A stretch of 64,000 nucleotides of DNA from positions 53,513 through 117,512 of the forward strand of contig NZ_LZJR01000158.1 in the NCBI RefSeq assembly GCF_001667925.1, read 5' to 3'. The notes beneath the pieces are model-generated. The model was given only the letters and a program-made list of their open reading frames with translations, was not told the origin of the DNA and did no database searches. Each line of letters begins with the position of its first letter. Position 1 is the first letter of the stretch. Below are positions 17,599 to 26,061 of the stretch, one piece after another. The position numbers and the translations under genes are program-made. The stretch is from Mycobacterium sp. E2479 (GTDB taxonomy: Bacteria; Actinomycetota; Actinomycetes; Mycobacteriales; Mycobacteriaceae).

Positions 17599-18804
17599 GT
17601 GACAAAAGCGAAGGTTGTCTTCGACCCGTACTCCGAGGACTACTTCAACAATCCGTTCGACATCTATCGGCGGATGCGCGAGGACGCGCCCCTGTATTAC
17701 GACGAAAAGGAGGACTTTTACGCGCTGACCCGTCATGAAGACGTGTCGGCAGCGTTCAAGGACTTCGAGACGTATTCCTCGGCACGCGGCTGTGACCTGG
17801 CGATGGTGCGCAGGGGCATCAGCCCCGAGCAGAAGTCGATCATCTTCATGGACCCCCCGGAGCATCGGCACATGCGCAGCCTGCTCAATAAGGCGTTCAC
17901 TCCGCGGGCTATTCAATCGCAGCGCGAGACCATCATCGAGGTCATCGACAAGTACCTGGGTGCCGTCGACTCGGACAACTTCGACGTGGTACAGGACTTC
18001 TCCGGACCCTTCCCGGTAGAGGTCATCACCCGGATGGCCGGCGTGCCGGAGGAATACCGCCAACAGGTTCGCCACTGGATCGACACCAGCCTTTCTCACG
18101 AACCGGGCCAGATCGAGGTCAGCGAAGCCGGCATGCAGGCCAACATCGACACGGCCATGTACTACTTCAGCCTGGTGCAGGAGCGGCGCCAGGAACCGCA
18201 GGACGACATGATCAGCCGGCTCATCGCGGCCGAGGTCCCCGGCGAAGACGGTGCCCTACGCAAGCTCGACGACATCGAGATCTGCGGGTTCGCAACACTT
18301 CTGGGCGGCGCTGGTGCCGAGACCGTCACCAAACTGATGGGCAACGCGGCGGTGATCTTCGCCCAGCATCCCGACCAGTGGCAAAAGCTGCAGGAGGACC
18401 GGAACAAGATCCCGGGGGCGGTCGAAGAACTACTGCGCTATGAGGGACCGGTGCAGTACAACGTCCGCTACACCCTAAAAGAGGCCCACGTCAGCGGTGG
18501 CGTTATCCCTCCCGGCAAGCCGGTGTTCCTCTGCGGCGCCGCGGCGAACCGCGACCCGGAGGCCTTCACCGATGCCGACACATTCGACATCGAGCGTGAC
18601 CAGACCGAGGCGCAGCACCTCGGGCTCGGGTACGGGATTCACAGCTGCCTCGGCGCCGCGCTCGCCCGGCTGGAAAGCCGCCTCGCGCTGGAGAGGCTGC
18701 TCGACTTCATGCCGCGCTATGAAGTGGACTGGGCGGGCTGCAAACGGGTGAACATGCAAAACGTCGCGGGCTGGAAGAACGTGCCCGTCAAGGTGCTTCG
18801 GTAA
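17599..18804 (+). CDS. Cytochrome P450
   Basis: 401 residues from a GTG preceded at 5 bp by GAGGAGG; an upstream in-frame start at 17500 has no comparable site and lengthens the protein with non-P450 sequence. I-helix oxygen-binding motif GAGAET near residue 237, K-helix EELLR near 275, and heme-binding loop LGYGIHSCLGAALARLE near 338-354, with HSC supplying the axial Cys. The helix motif has Ala-Gly-Ala-Glu-Thr in place of the usual AGxE/DT, still within family range. It is a soluble bacterial monooxygenase, likely fed by the ferredoxin encoded 9 bp downstream. Substrate unknown; the surrounding thiolase and dehydrogenase genes suggest a lipid or alicyclic acid. Confidence 0.92.
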   Translation: MTKAKVVFDPYSEDYFNNPFDIYRRMREDAPLYYDEKEDFYALTRHEDVSAAFKDFETYSSARGCDLAMVRRGISPEQKSIIFMDPPEHRHMRSLLNKAFTPRAIQSQRETIIEVIDKYLGAVDSDNFDVVQDFSGPFPVEVITRMAGVPEEYRQQVRHWIDTSLSHEPGQIEVSEAGMQANIDTAMYYFSLVQERRQEPQDDMISRLIAAEVPGEDGALRKLDDIEICGFATLLGGAGAETVTKLMGNAAVIFAQHPDQWQKLQEDRNKIPGAVEELLRYEGPVQYNVRYTLKEAHVSGGVIPPGKPVFLCGAAANRDPEAFTDADTFDIERDQTEAQHLGLGYGIHSCLGAALARLESRLALERLLDFMPRYEVDWAGCKRVNMQNVAGWKNVPVKVLR

Positions 18805-18813
18805 GGGGTCACG

Positions 18814-19014
18814 GTGACGAAGAAGATCGAAGTCGATTGGGGGCTCTGCGAGAGCAACGGTGTCTGCATGGGCATCAACCCCGATATATTCGAGCTCGGC
18901 GACGACGACATGCTGACCGTCCACCAGGAGGAGGTCACGCCGGAGAACGAGGCGGACGTGCGCGAGGCCGTCCGTCAATGTCCCCGGCAGGCCATCTCCA
19001 TCGTCGGAGAGTAG
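18814..19014 (+). CDS. 3Fe-4S ferredoxin, Asn at the variable cluster position
   Basis: 66 residues from GTG. Cluster motif CESNGVC (C-x5-C) near residues 12-18 and C-terminal QCPRQA supply three cysteines; the position that is Cys in 4Fe-4S proteins is Asn here. Small acidic ferredoxins of this kind donate electrons to mycobacterial P450s. The gene is 9 bp after the P450 and ends 3 bp before a convergent DUF1330 gene, leaving no room for a conventional terminator. No ferredoxin reductase is encoded nearby. Confidence 0.93.
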   Translation: MTKKIEVDWGLCESNGVCMGINPDIFELGDDDMLTVHQEEVTPENEADVREAVRQCPRQAISIVGE

Positions 19015-19017
19015 CGA

Positions 19018-19302
19018 TCAGAGTCCGGCGAGGATGACCGCGTTGCAGTCGGCCGCGGCCTGCCGCAGTTTCGCCGCCTTCTGGTAGCCCTCCGACTCGT
19101 ACCAAGCCCGAGCGGCATCGACCGACTCGAATTCCAGTACGACGGTTTGGTCTCCATGCCAGTCGCCTTCGATGACCTTGGGCGCGGTGTCTACCGCCAG
19201 GATGGTGGCACCGCTCATCGCCGATCCGGCGGCTTGCGCATACGCCTTCATGCCTTCCGGATCTTTGATGGCCTCGGTCAAGATGACATAGCCCTTAGCC
19301 AC
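19018..19302 (-). CDS. DUF1330 family protein
   Basis: 94 residues beginning MAKGYVILTEAIKDPEGM and including TVVLEFESVDAARAWYESEGY, typical of the DUF1330 dimeric ferredoxin-like (alpha/beta barrel) fold. Function of the family is not established. It is the last gene of the leftward P450-ferredoxin set, 31 bp after the ferredoxin stop, and meets the rightward ferredoxin end-to-end. Association with a P450 pair suggests a small accessory or isomerase-like role, which is inference only. Confidence 0.85.
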   Translation of the reverse strand: MAKGYVILTEAIKDPEGMKAYAQAAGSAMSGATILAVDTAPKVIEGDWHGDQTVVLEFESVDAARAWYESEGYQKAAKLRQAAADCNAVILAGL

Positions 19303-19333
19303 TGAAGAATCTCCTACTCGCCGGTGTATTCGG

Positions 19334-19522
19334 TTATTTCTCGCTGATCGCCTGCTCGGGACAGCATTGGATTGCCTCCTGAGCTGCCGCCTCCATTTCC
19401 GTTGGAACGTCGGAATCTATGGCCTCGGCGTAACCGTCCTCGGTCAGGCTGAACACGTCGGGGCACAGCGTGAGACACATGCCGTGGCCGCGACACTTCT
19501 GGTCGTCTACCCATACCTTCAT
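19334..19522 (-). CDS. 3Fe-4S ferredoxin, His at the variable cluster position
   Basis: 62 residues. CRGHGMC near residues 10-16 and QCCPEQA near the C terminus carry the cluster ligands, with His at the position occupied by Cys in 4Fe-4S ferredoxins. An extra Cys precedes the C-terminal CP. Its ATG overlaps the stop of the P450 upstream (ATGA), so it is the translation-coupled electron donor of that P450. It differs from the Asn-type ferredoxin only 320 bp away on the other strand. Confidence 0.93.
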   Translation of the reverse strand: MKVWVDDQKCRGHGMCLTLCPDVFSLTEDGYAEAIDSDVPTEMEAAAQEAIQCCPEQAISEK

Positions 19523-20793
19523 GCCAGCGTGAACTCCAGGTGCAGTTCGGTCAGGCCGCGCAGGATGTACGTCGGAACATATTGGTAATGGCGGTCATTC
19601 GCCGGCCCGTGAACGCTCTCGTCGATCCTGATGTCCGTCGTGCGGTCAAGCAACCGTTCGATCGCCACCCGGGTTTCGGCACGTGCTAGCGGCGCTCCCG
19701 GGCAGCTGTGGATGCCGCGCCCGAACGAGATGTGTTGGCGCGCATTCTTGCGGGCCGGATCAAAGGTGGCGGGTTCTTCGAACCGCCGCGGATCCCGGTT
19801 GGCTGCCGCCTGCACGATCATCACGGTGCTGCCGGCGGGCAGGTCGACGCCACCGACGTTGACGGGCACCCGGTTCATCCGGAAGTCGCCCTTGACCGGG
19901 CTCTCGTGCCGCAGCGACTCCTCGATGAAATTCGGGATGAGGCTGCGGTCCTTCCGCAACCGCGCCTGGATGTCGGGGCGTTCCCCCAATGTCTGCAGCG
20001 CCGCACCCAGCAGCCGCACGGTGGTCTCCTGGCCCGCCGAGAAGACGTTGGCGGCGACGCGCGCCACGTCCTCGACTTCCGGTACCGAACCGTCGGGATA
20101 CGTCGCGGTGGCCAGGCCGGTCAGCACGTCGTCGCGGGGGTCGCGCCTGCGGTCGGTGACGTAATCGGAGAACAGGCCGTAGAGGAATTCGAGCGGGCTG
20201 TGTGCCAGCGATTCCTTGCCGGTGCCACCGATGCCGCCACCCGAGTGCTCGCGGATGCCCTTGACGAACTTGTCTCGATCTTCCATGGGCACGCCCAGCA
20301 GGTCGGCGATGACCAGCAGCGTGAACGGCCCGGCGAAGCCCTTGATCCATTCGCCACGCCCGGGCGCCAGGAAATCGTCGAGCGCCTGATCGGCGAGTGC
20401 CCACATGGCGTCCTCGTTCTCCTTGAGGCGCTTCGGGGTGATCAAACGCATCAGCAGGGAGCGATGGTTGGTGTGGGTCGGCGGGTCAAGGGTGGGCAGT
20501 TGGTCACTGAAGGGCAGCTCGTCGCGGTGCTGCTCGATCAATTCGGTGATGTCGTCACCCTCGATCGGGACGGGAAAACCGGGAAACGGGCCCGTGACCG
20601 AGATGCACGAGGACCACGTCTCGGCGTCGTTGAGAACCACGCACGCCTCGTCCCATCCGGTGATCATGGTGACGCCGTGATGGCTCTCCCGGGTGACGGG
20701 GCAACGCTCGCGCAGCGCCTCGTAGTACGGGTACGGGTCTGCGATGAGCTCGCTGCCGCGGAAGAAGTCCAACTCCGAGAATTCCTTCGCCAT
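19519..20793 (-). CDS. Cytochrome P450
   Basis: 424 residues. I-helix SAGQETT near residue 253, K-helix EESLRHE near 293, heme loop FGRGIHSCPGAPLARAE near 360-376, all complete. It is translationally coupled to a His-type 3Fe-4S ferredoxin and followed by a DUF1330 gene. About 160 bp upstream lie before the next gene, including an AT-rich stretch around 20835-20862 that probably holds the promoter. It is arranged as a mirror image of the P450-ferredoxin pair at 17599-19014. Substrate unknown. Confidence 0.93.
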   Translation of the reverse strand: MAKEFSELDFFRGSELIADPYPYYEALRERCPVTRESHHGVTMITGWDEACVVLNDAETWSSCISVTGPFPGFPVPIEGDDITELIEQHRDELPFSDQLPTLDPPTHTNHRSLLMRLITPKRLKENEDAMWALADQALDDFLAPGRGEWIKGFAGPFTLLVIADLLGVPMEDRDKFVKGIREHSGGGIGGTGKESLAHSPLEFLYGLFSDYVTDRRRDPRDDVLTGLATATYPDGSVPEVEDVARVAANVFSAGQETTVRLLGAALQTLGERPDIQARLRKDRSLIPNFIEESLRHESPVKGDFRMNRVPVNVGGVDLPAGSTVMIVQAAANRDPRRFEEPATFDPARKNARQHISFGRGIHSCPGAPLARAETRVAIERLLDRTTDIRIDESVHGPANDRHYQYVPTYILRGLTELHLEFTLA

Positions 20794-20953
20794 CTGCCGC
20801 TCCTTGAATCTCGGCTAGTGAGAACGCGCCTCTCGCATGTGAGTATTACATTTCCATACGGGCTGGTGGTCGTCAACGAGGGCCGTTGCCGGATGCCGAT
20901 CGAACGACGAATCACCCGAACTACTGGAAGTCGCGTGCGGTTCGGGCTGCGCC

Positions 20954-21460
20954 TTAGCTGGCGGGAACCAGGTCGGCGGCAACCGACGGCCACGCCAGCA
21001 GCCCGCTGCGGAAGGTCTCCACATGACCGATCGCGGTTTGCGGTGCGGCCGCGGCCGCCAATGCCTGGGCCTTGAACGTCTGGGCGGCCATGCTCAGCTC
21101 GTGTTGCACCACGCCGACGCTGTCATCGAGTTCGGACGGCCAATCCTCCCCCCACAGCGTGACCTCGGTGACACCGTGATCGAGTGCCTGCAGCACGCCC
21201 TGGCGCACCCGCGCGTCGCAGCCGAACAGGTCCGCCGCGGCCGCCAGGGCCTGCGGGCGCGGACGCGATTGCACCGACGCCAACGCCTCTTCGAGGTCGA
21301 GCATCTGGGCGCCAACGATCTGCAGCGGCCGGTCGTCGGGGTGGTCGGCGACCAGCACGCTAACGTCCCAACCCGCCATCGCCCGGTCGAAGATCCAGCC
21401 GCCGGCGAACCTCACCACGTCGAGGACGGTGGCGGCGATGACGTCGAGCCGGTATCTCAT
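20954..21460 (-). CDS. Conserved hypothetical protein coupled to a TetR regulator
   Basis: 168 residues from the ATG at 21460, which overlaps the TetR stop as ATGA; longer upstream starts would lie inside the TetR gene. I do not recognise the family. It begins MRYRLDVIAATVLDVVRFAGG, includes GWDVSVLVADHPDDRPLQIVG, and has an Ala-rich helical second half with LWGEDWPSEL. No signal peptide or clear transmembrane segment. Coupling to a TetR gene suggests a shared function such as ligand sensing or regulation, but nothing in the sequence shows this. Confidence 0.75.
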   Translation of the reverse strand: MRYRLDVIAATVLDVVRFAGGWIFDRAMAGWDVSVLVADHPDDRPLQIVGAQMLDLEEALASVQSRPRPQALAAAADLFGCDARVRQGVLQALDHGVTEVTLWGEDWPSELDDSVGVVQHELSMAAQTFKAQALAAAAAPQTAIGHVETFRSGLLAWPSVAADLVPAS

Positions 21461-22071
21461 GTCGTCTCGGGGTTCTTCGTGGGCGCGAAATCCCGCGCCA
21501 GTGCCTCGGCGTACTGCTTGAACGCCTCGGCTAGCGGGATCGAAGGATCGAGTAACCATGTGGTTTCCATTCCGTGGACGAAAGCGAGAATTTCCACTGC
21601 CTTGACGGCGGGGTCTATGTCTGCGCGATACCGGCCGTCGGCCTGACCGCGACGGATGAGATCGGCGACGATGTCGGTCGCGGCCCGGTGCCTGGCCAGC
21701 ATGCGGTCGTGCAACGGAGCCTCGGGAAGGATGTTCTCCACCAGCAGCACCGTGAAGGTGCCCACCAGTTCGGGGGCCCGGTAAAAACGGTCTGCGACCG
21801 CGGCGATCTGGGCGAACAGGTCACCGGTCCGGTCTGCATGCGTGTCGTCGTCGAGATCGCGGGCATCGAGCACCGCATGCAGCAACTGCTCCTTCGATTC
21901 GAAGTGATGTAGCAGCCCCGCGGGGGTCACCCCGGCCTCGCCGGCAATCTGGGCGAGTGTCGTGCTGCGCCAGCCGTTGCGGGTGAGCAGGCGTTGCGCG
22001 ACGTCGAGAATCCGCTGCTTGCGGTCCTCCCCCTTGGCGAGAAGCGTGTCGTATCGGCGTGCGACAGGCAC
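21457..22071 (-). CDS. TetR family transcriptional regulator
   Basis: 204 residues from the GTG at 22071, chosen because GAGGAGG lies 5 bp before it; a longer frame starting at 22161 lacks such a site. The N-terminal helix-turn-helix reads RKQRILDVAQRLLTRNGWRSTTLAQIAGEAGVTPAGLLHHFESKEQLL in pattern, ending in the GLLHHF recognition helix; the rest is a ligand-binding helical domain. It lies downstream of a thiolase and overlaps a hypothetical gene. Inverted repeats just upstream (22107-22161) are candidate self-operators. Confidence 0.9.
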   Translation of the reverse strand: MPVARRYDTLLAKGEDRKQRILDVAQRLLTRNGWRSTTLAQIAGEAGVTPAGLLHHFESKEQLLHAVLDARDLDDDTHADRTGDLFAQIAAVADRFYRAPELVGTFTVLLVENILPEAPLHDRMLARHRAATDIVADLIRRGQADGRYRADIDPAVKAVEILAFVHGMETTWLLDPSIPLAEAFKQYAEALARDFAPTKNPETT

Positions 22072-22106
22072 CAGGACCTCCTCGCGCTTTTGTATCGACG
22101 CCGGAA

Positions 22107-22161
22107 AAACCAACCAAGTGAACACACAGTAGGTTAGTTTGGCCGCTGTGACAAGGGTCAC
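22107..22161. promoter_or_regulatory. Inverted repeats upstream of the TetR at 21457-22071
   Basis: AAACCAACC (22107-22115) and GGTTAGTTT (22132-22140) are inverted copies with one mismatch and a 16-bp spacer. A second perfect palindrome, GTGAC-AAGG-GTCAC, is at 22148-22161. Both lie in the 126-bp gap between the thiolase end and the TetR start, where the regulator's promoter must be. Autoregulation is inferred. Confidence 0.4.
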
Positions 22162-22197
22162 CTGGCTCGAGTTTTTGTCCGCGACGGCCCGCCGCCG

Positions 22198-23352
22198 CTA
22201 GTTCACCAGCTCCACCAGCGTGGCGTTGGCTGTGCCGCCGCCCTCGCACATGGTCTGCAGTCCGTAACGAATGCCGTTGTCGCGCATGTGATGCGCCATG
22301 CGTGTCATCAGCACCGCCCCGGATGCACCCAGCGGATGTCCTAGCGCGATGGCGCCGCCCAGTGGATTCATCCGTGCCGGGTCCGCGCCCGTCTCCGCCA
22401 GCCAGGCCAGCGGCACCGGCGCGAAGGCTTCATTGACCTCGAAGACGCCCACGTCGGACAGCGCGACGCCGGCCTTGCTCAGCACCTTTTCGGTCGCCGG
22501 GATGGGGCCGGTAAGCATCAGCACCGGATCCGCTCCGGTCACCGCGCCCGCCAGGTACCGCACGATCGGTACCAGGCCCAGCTCGACAGCCATCTCGGCG
22601 GTGGTCACCAGCAGCGCGGCAGCGCCGTCGGAGATCTGCGACGAATTACCCGCGTGGATCACGCCGTCTTCGGCGAAGGCCGGCTTGAGCGTGGCGAGCT
22701 TCTCGACGCTGCTGCCGCGCCGCACGCCCTCGTCGGTGGTGCAGACGTTGCTATCGGCTCCGTCGACGAACACCGGCACGATCTGTTCGGTGAATGCGCC
22801 CCCGTCCTGGGCCGCCGCGGCCCGCTCGTGGGATTCGACGGAGAATTCATCGAGCCTGTTGCGCGAGAACCCCCACTTTTTGGCGATCATCTCCGCCGAC
22901 AGGCCCTGGTTGAACGAGAAATTGTCATAGCGGGCAAGGACTTTCGGACCATACGGCATCCCGGTTGCCCGGGCCGAGCCGAGCGGAACACGGCTCATGA
23001 CTTCGACCCCACCGGCCACGACGACATCCTGCTGGCCTGACATCACTGCCTGCACCGCGAAGTCGAGCGCCTGCTGGCTGGACCCGCATGCGCGATTGAC
23101 CGTGGTCCCTGGGATGGTTTCGGGCCAACCGGCTGCTAAAACCGCGTAGCGACCGATGTTGCTGGATTGGTCGCCCACCTGGGACACGCAGCCCCAGATC
23201 ACGTCGTCGATGACGTCTGGACCGATGCCGGTGCGTTCGAGGAGTTCGGTGAGGACGACCGCGGAGAGGTCGGCTGCATGCATGCCGGACAGCGCGCCGT
23301 TCCGCTTCCCCACCGGTGTACGCACGGCCTCGACGATGACTGTTTCGCGCAT
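22198..23352 (-). CDS. Acetyl-CoA acyltransferase (thiolase, FadA type)
   Basis: 384 residues, full family length. The acyl-accepting Cys is in NRACGSSQQ near residue 89, NEAFAPVPLAW near 320 and GGAIALGHPLGASG near 340 carry the His motifs, and CEGGGTANA near 374 carries the second catalytic Cys. It cleaves 3-ketoacyl-CoA or condenses acetyl-CoA in the last step of beta-oxidation. It is followed on the same strand by TetR and a hypothetical gene. The acyl-CoA dehydrogenase gene ends 111 bp upstream of it, making a catabolic run with the amidohydrolase beyond. Confidence 0.93.
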   Translation of the reverse strand: MRETVIVEAVRTPVGKRNGALSGMHAADLSAVVLTELLERTGIGPDVIDDVIWGCVSQVGDQSSNIGRYAVLAAGWPETIPGTTVNRACGSSQQALDFAVQAVMSGQQDVVVAGGVEVMSRVPLGSARATGMPYGPKVLARYDNFSFNQGLSAEMIAKKWGFSRNRLDEFSVESHERAAAAQDGGAFTEQIVPVFVDGADSNVCTTDEGVRRGSSVEKLATLKPAFAEDGVIHAGNSSQISDGAAALLVTTAEMAVELGLVPIVRYLAGAVTGADPVLMLTGPIPATEKVLSKAGVALSDVGVFEVNEAFAPVPLAWLAETGADPARMNPLGGAIALGHPLGASGAVLMTRMAHHMRDNGIRYGLQTMCEGGGTANATLVELVN

Positions 23353-23463
23353 AGCTCTACTCCGATTGCCTCTCGCCCGAATGTGGATCCATCATCACCG
23401 AGTGTGTACTGAGGGCGCAAAAATCACCAAAAATTCGCCGTGACTACACGTTCGACGTTAGAC

Positions 23464-24645
23464 CTAATAGCTTTTCGGCAACTTCAGGACGTTGGCTCCC
23501 AAGAAGTTCAGAATCATTTCCTGACTGACGGGCGCGATCTTCATCAGCCGGGCCTCCCGGAAGTACCGCGTGATGTGGTACTCCTCGGCGTAACCCATGC
23601 CGCCGTGGGTTTGCAGCGCCCGGTCGGCGGCTGTGAAGCCCGCGTCGGCGCAGAGATACTTGGCCGTATTGGCCTCGCGGCCACACGGTTTGCCGTTGTC
23701 GTAAAGCCATGTCGCCTTGCGCAGCATCAGTTCGGCGGCATCGAGCCGAGCCAGCGAATCAGCGAGCGGGAACTGCAATCCCTGGTTCATCCCGATGGGC
23801 CGGCCGAAGACCTCGCGCTGATTGCCGTATTTCACCGCCTTTTCCAGCGCCACCCGGCCGATACCGAGAGCCTCGGCCGCGATGAGCATCCGTTCCGGGT
23901 TGAGGCCGTCGAGGATGTACTGAAAGCCCTTGCCCTCTTCACCGATTCGGTCCTCGACCGGCACCTCGAGATTGTCGATGAACAACTCGTTGGAGCTGAC
24001 CGCGTTGCGGCCCATCTTGCGGATCGGGCGGATGTCGACCCGGCTGCGGTCGAGATCGGTGATGAACAGCGTCATCCCGTCGGTCTTCTTGGTGACCTCT
24101 TCGTAGCTTTGCGTTCGGGTGAGCAACAGGATCTTGTCGGATTCCATCGCCTTGGAGATCCAGACCTTGCGACCGTTGACGATGTAGCGATCGCCGTCAC
24201 GCTTGGCGAACGTGGTGATACGCGAAGTGTCAAGCCCGGCACCGGGTTCGGTGACGCCGAAGCAGACGTGCACTTCACCGGTCGCGACGGCGGGTAACGT
24301 TCGTGCCTTGAGTTCATCGGAACCGTGCACCACGACCGGCTGCATGCCGAAGATGGACAGGTGAATCGAGCTGGCGGCGTTCATGGCACCACCCGACTTG
24401 GCGACCTCCTCGAGCAGGATCGTCGCTTCGGTGATGCCGAGGCCGTGACCGCCGTATTCGGTGGGGATCGTCATTCCCAACCAGCCGCCATCGGCGATGG
24501 CGCGGTAGAACTCGGTCGGGAACTCGTGCGCCTGGTCCTTCTCCATCCAGTACTGGTCGTCGAATTTTCCCGCCAGCTCCGCCACTGACCGACGGATCAA
24601 TTCCTGGTCATCGGTCAGCTCAAAGTTCATTCCGGCGCCAGGCAC
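23464..24645 (-). CDS. Acyl-CoA dehydrogenase
   Basis: 393 residues from a GTG with GAGGAG 8 bp upstream; MNFELTDDQ a few codons later is an alternative start. FAD/acyl-CoA dehydrogenase landmarks are CFGVTEPGAGLD near residue 132, VNGRKVWISKA near 157, and QTHGGMGYAEEYHITRYFREARL near 354-376. The enzyme oxidises an acyl-CoA to the 2-enoyl-CoA. Together with the downstream thiolase it could carry part of a beta-oxidation round. Upstream is an amidohydrolase gene, 117 bp away on the same strand. Chain-length or ring specificity cannot be judged. Confidence 0.93.
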   Translation of the reverse strand: MPGAGMNFELTDDQELIRRSVAELAGKFDDQYWMEKDQAHEFPTEFYRAIADGGWLGMTIPTEYGGHGLGITEATILLEEVAKSGGAMNAASSIHLSIFGMQPVVVHGSDELKARTLPAVATGEVHVCFGVTEPGAGLDTSRITTFAKRDGDRYIVNGRKVWISKAMESDKILLLTRTQSYEEVTKKTDGMTLFITDLDRSRVDIRPIRKMGRNAVSSNELFIDNLEVPVEDRIGEEGKGFQYILDGLNPERMLIAAEALGIGRVALEKAVKYGNQREVFGRPIGMNQGLQFPLADSLARLDAAELMLRKATWLYDNGKPCGREANTAKYLCADAGFTAADRALQTHGGMGYAEEYHITRYFREARLMKIAPVSQEMILNFLGANVLKLPKSY

Positions 24646-24762
24646 TGCTAGATCTCCTCATTCATTGCCGGCGGCGAGATTGCCGTGGTGGTCGCGTATT
24701 GCCGGACAGGGCGACCCTGAGTGCAATGTCGACACGGCTCACCCGAGGCCGAGACCGGTTTG

Positions 24763-26061
24763 TCAGTCCTTGTTGCCGGTAAGAGCTTTCGCGTTGGCCG
24801 CGAAATCGGCAAAGGACGACCCACCTCGGCTGTCCTTGTCGTGGCCCGCCGCCCTAATGGACACGTCATGCCCCTCGGCGGCCTTACGCAGCGCACCGAC
24901 GGTGGCCTGTTCGCGCGAAATGTGTGTGAAGGGGTCGAATGAGTACCAGCGCATGGCGTTCTCGTAGGTCATCTTGTTGATCTCGTCATCAGGAACGTTG
25001 TTGATCGACAAGACATCCCACAACTCTTCCGGCGCGCCCGGCCACATCGAGTCGCTGTGCGGGTAATCGGCTTCCCAGCAGATGTTGTCGATGCCGATCA
25101 TATTGCGCAGCGCCACTCCGACCTTGTCGCTGATGAAGCAGGTCAGGAAATGGTCGCGGAAGACGTCGCTGGGCAGCTTGCCCTTGAAGTCCTGGTGCGT
25201 CCAGGTGGAGTGCATCTCGTAGGTGCGGTCGGCGCGCTCCAGGAAGTAGGGAATCCAGCCGGTCCCGCCCTCGGACAACGCAATCTTGAGGTCCGGATAC
25301 TCCTTGATCGGCCGCGACCACAACAGGTCAGCGGCGGCCTGCACGATGTTCATCGGCTGCAGCGTGATCATCACGTCCATCGGCGCGTCCGGCGCGGTGA
25401 TGGCCAGCCGGCCCGACGACCCGATGTGCACGTTCATCACGGTGTCGGTGTCGCACAACGCTTTCCACAACGGGTTCCAGTACTCGTTGTGGAAGCTCGG
25501 GTAACCCATGGCGGCCGGATTTTCGGTGAATGTCAGCGCATGCACGCCCTTCTTGGCTACCCGTCGCACCTCGGCGGCACACGCCTCGGCATCCCAGATC
25601 ACCGGGATCGCCATCGGGATGAACCGCGCGGGGTAGGCGCCGCACCACTCGTCGATGTGCCAGTCGTTGTAGGCCTGCACCAGCGCGATAGAGAAGTCGT
25701 GATCGTCGGTGACGAACAACCGCCCGGCGAAGCCCGGGAACGACGGGAAGCAGATGGAGGCCAGGATGCCGCCGGCGTTCATGTCCTTGACGCGTTCGTC
25801 GACGTTGTAACAACCAGGCCGGATCTCGTCGAGCCCCGTCGGCTCGATGCCGTACTCGTCCTTGGGCCGGCCGGCCACCGCGTTCAATGCCACGTTCGGA
25901 ATGACCGTGTCGCGGAACTTCCACATATCTGAGCCGTCGTCGTTGTGCACCAACCGGGGCGCGTCGTCCTGGTACTTCTTCGACAGGTGGTTCTTGAACA
26001 TGTCAGGCGGCTCGACGGTGTGGTCGTCGACGCTGATCAGGATCATGTCTTCTTTGTTCAT
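24763..26061 (-). CDS. Amidohydrolase family protein (amidohydro_2 / COG2159 type)
   Basis: 432 residues. I take the ATG at 26061 (GGAAGGGA 5 bp upstream) rather than an earlier in-frame start, because MNKEDMILISVDDHTVEPPDMF aligns with family N termini. Metal-site motifs are DDHTVEPP near residue 11, VHIGSSG near 220, SEGGTGWIPYFLERAD near 262 and EADYPHSDS near 335. The class includes decarboxylases and hydrolases such as ACMSD and LigW. A paralogue lies at 44119-45285. It is divergent from the Rieske oxygenase operon across a 383-bp region that contains a GAGAAT palindrome. Confidence 0.9.
   Translation of the reverse strand: MNKEDMILISVDDHTVEPPDMFKNHLSKKYQDDAPRLVHNDDGSDMWKFRDTVIPNVALNAVAGRPKDEYGIEPTGLDEIRPGCYNVDERVKDMNAGGILASICFPSFPGFAGRLFVTDDHDFSIALVQAYNDWHIDEWCGAYPARFIPMAIPVIWDAEACAAEVRRVAKKGVHALTFTENPAAMGYPSFHNEYWNPLWKALCDTDTVMNVHIGSSGRLAITAPDAPMDVMITLQPMNIVQAAADLLWSRPIKEYPDLKIALSEGGTGWIPYFLERADRTYEMHSTWTHQDFKGKLPSDVFRDHFLTCFISDKVGVALRNMIGIDNICWEADYPHSDSMWPGAPEELWDVLSINNVPDDEINKMTYENAMRWYSFDPFTHISREQATVGALRKAAEGHDVSIRAAGHDKDSRGGSSFADFAANAKALTGNKD

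Noticed and set aside
20839..20848. GTATTAC shared by the P450 leaders at 17525 and 20840
   Set aside because: A 7-bp match in two AT-rich promoter patches is expected by chance; the surrounding bases are not conserved.
19708..21075. Long rightward open frame (455 codons) opposite the P450 at 19519-20793
   Set aside because: It is the complement-strand shadow of a P450 with all motifs intact; its translation is rich in Arg/Gly/His/Val with no family pattern.
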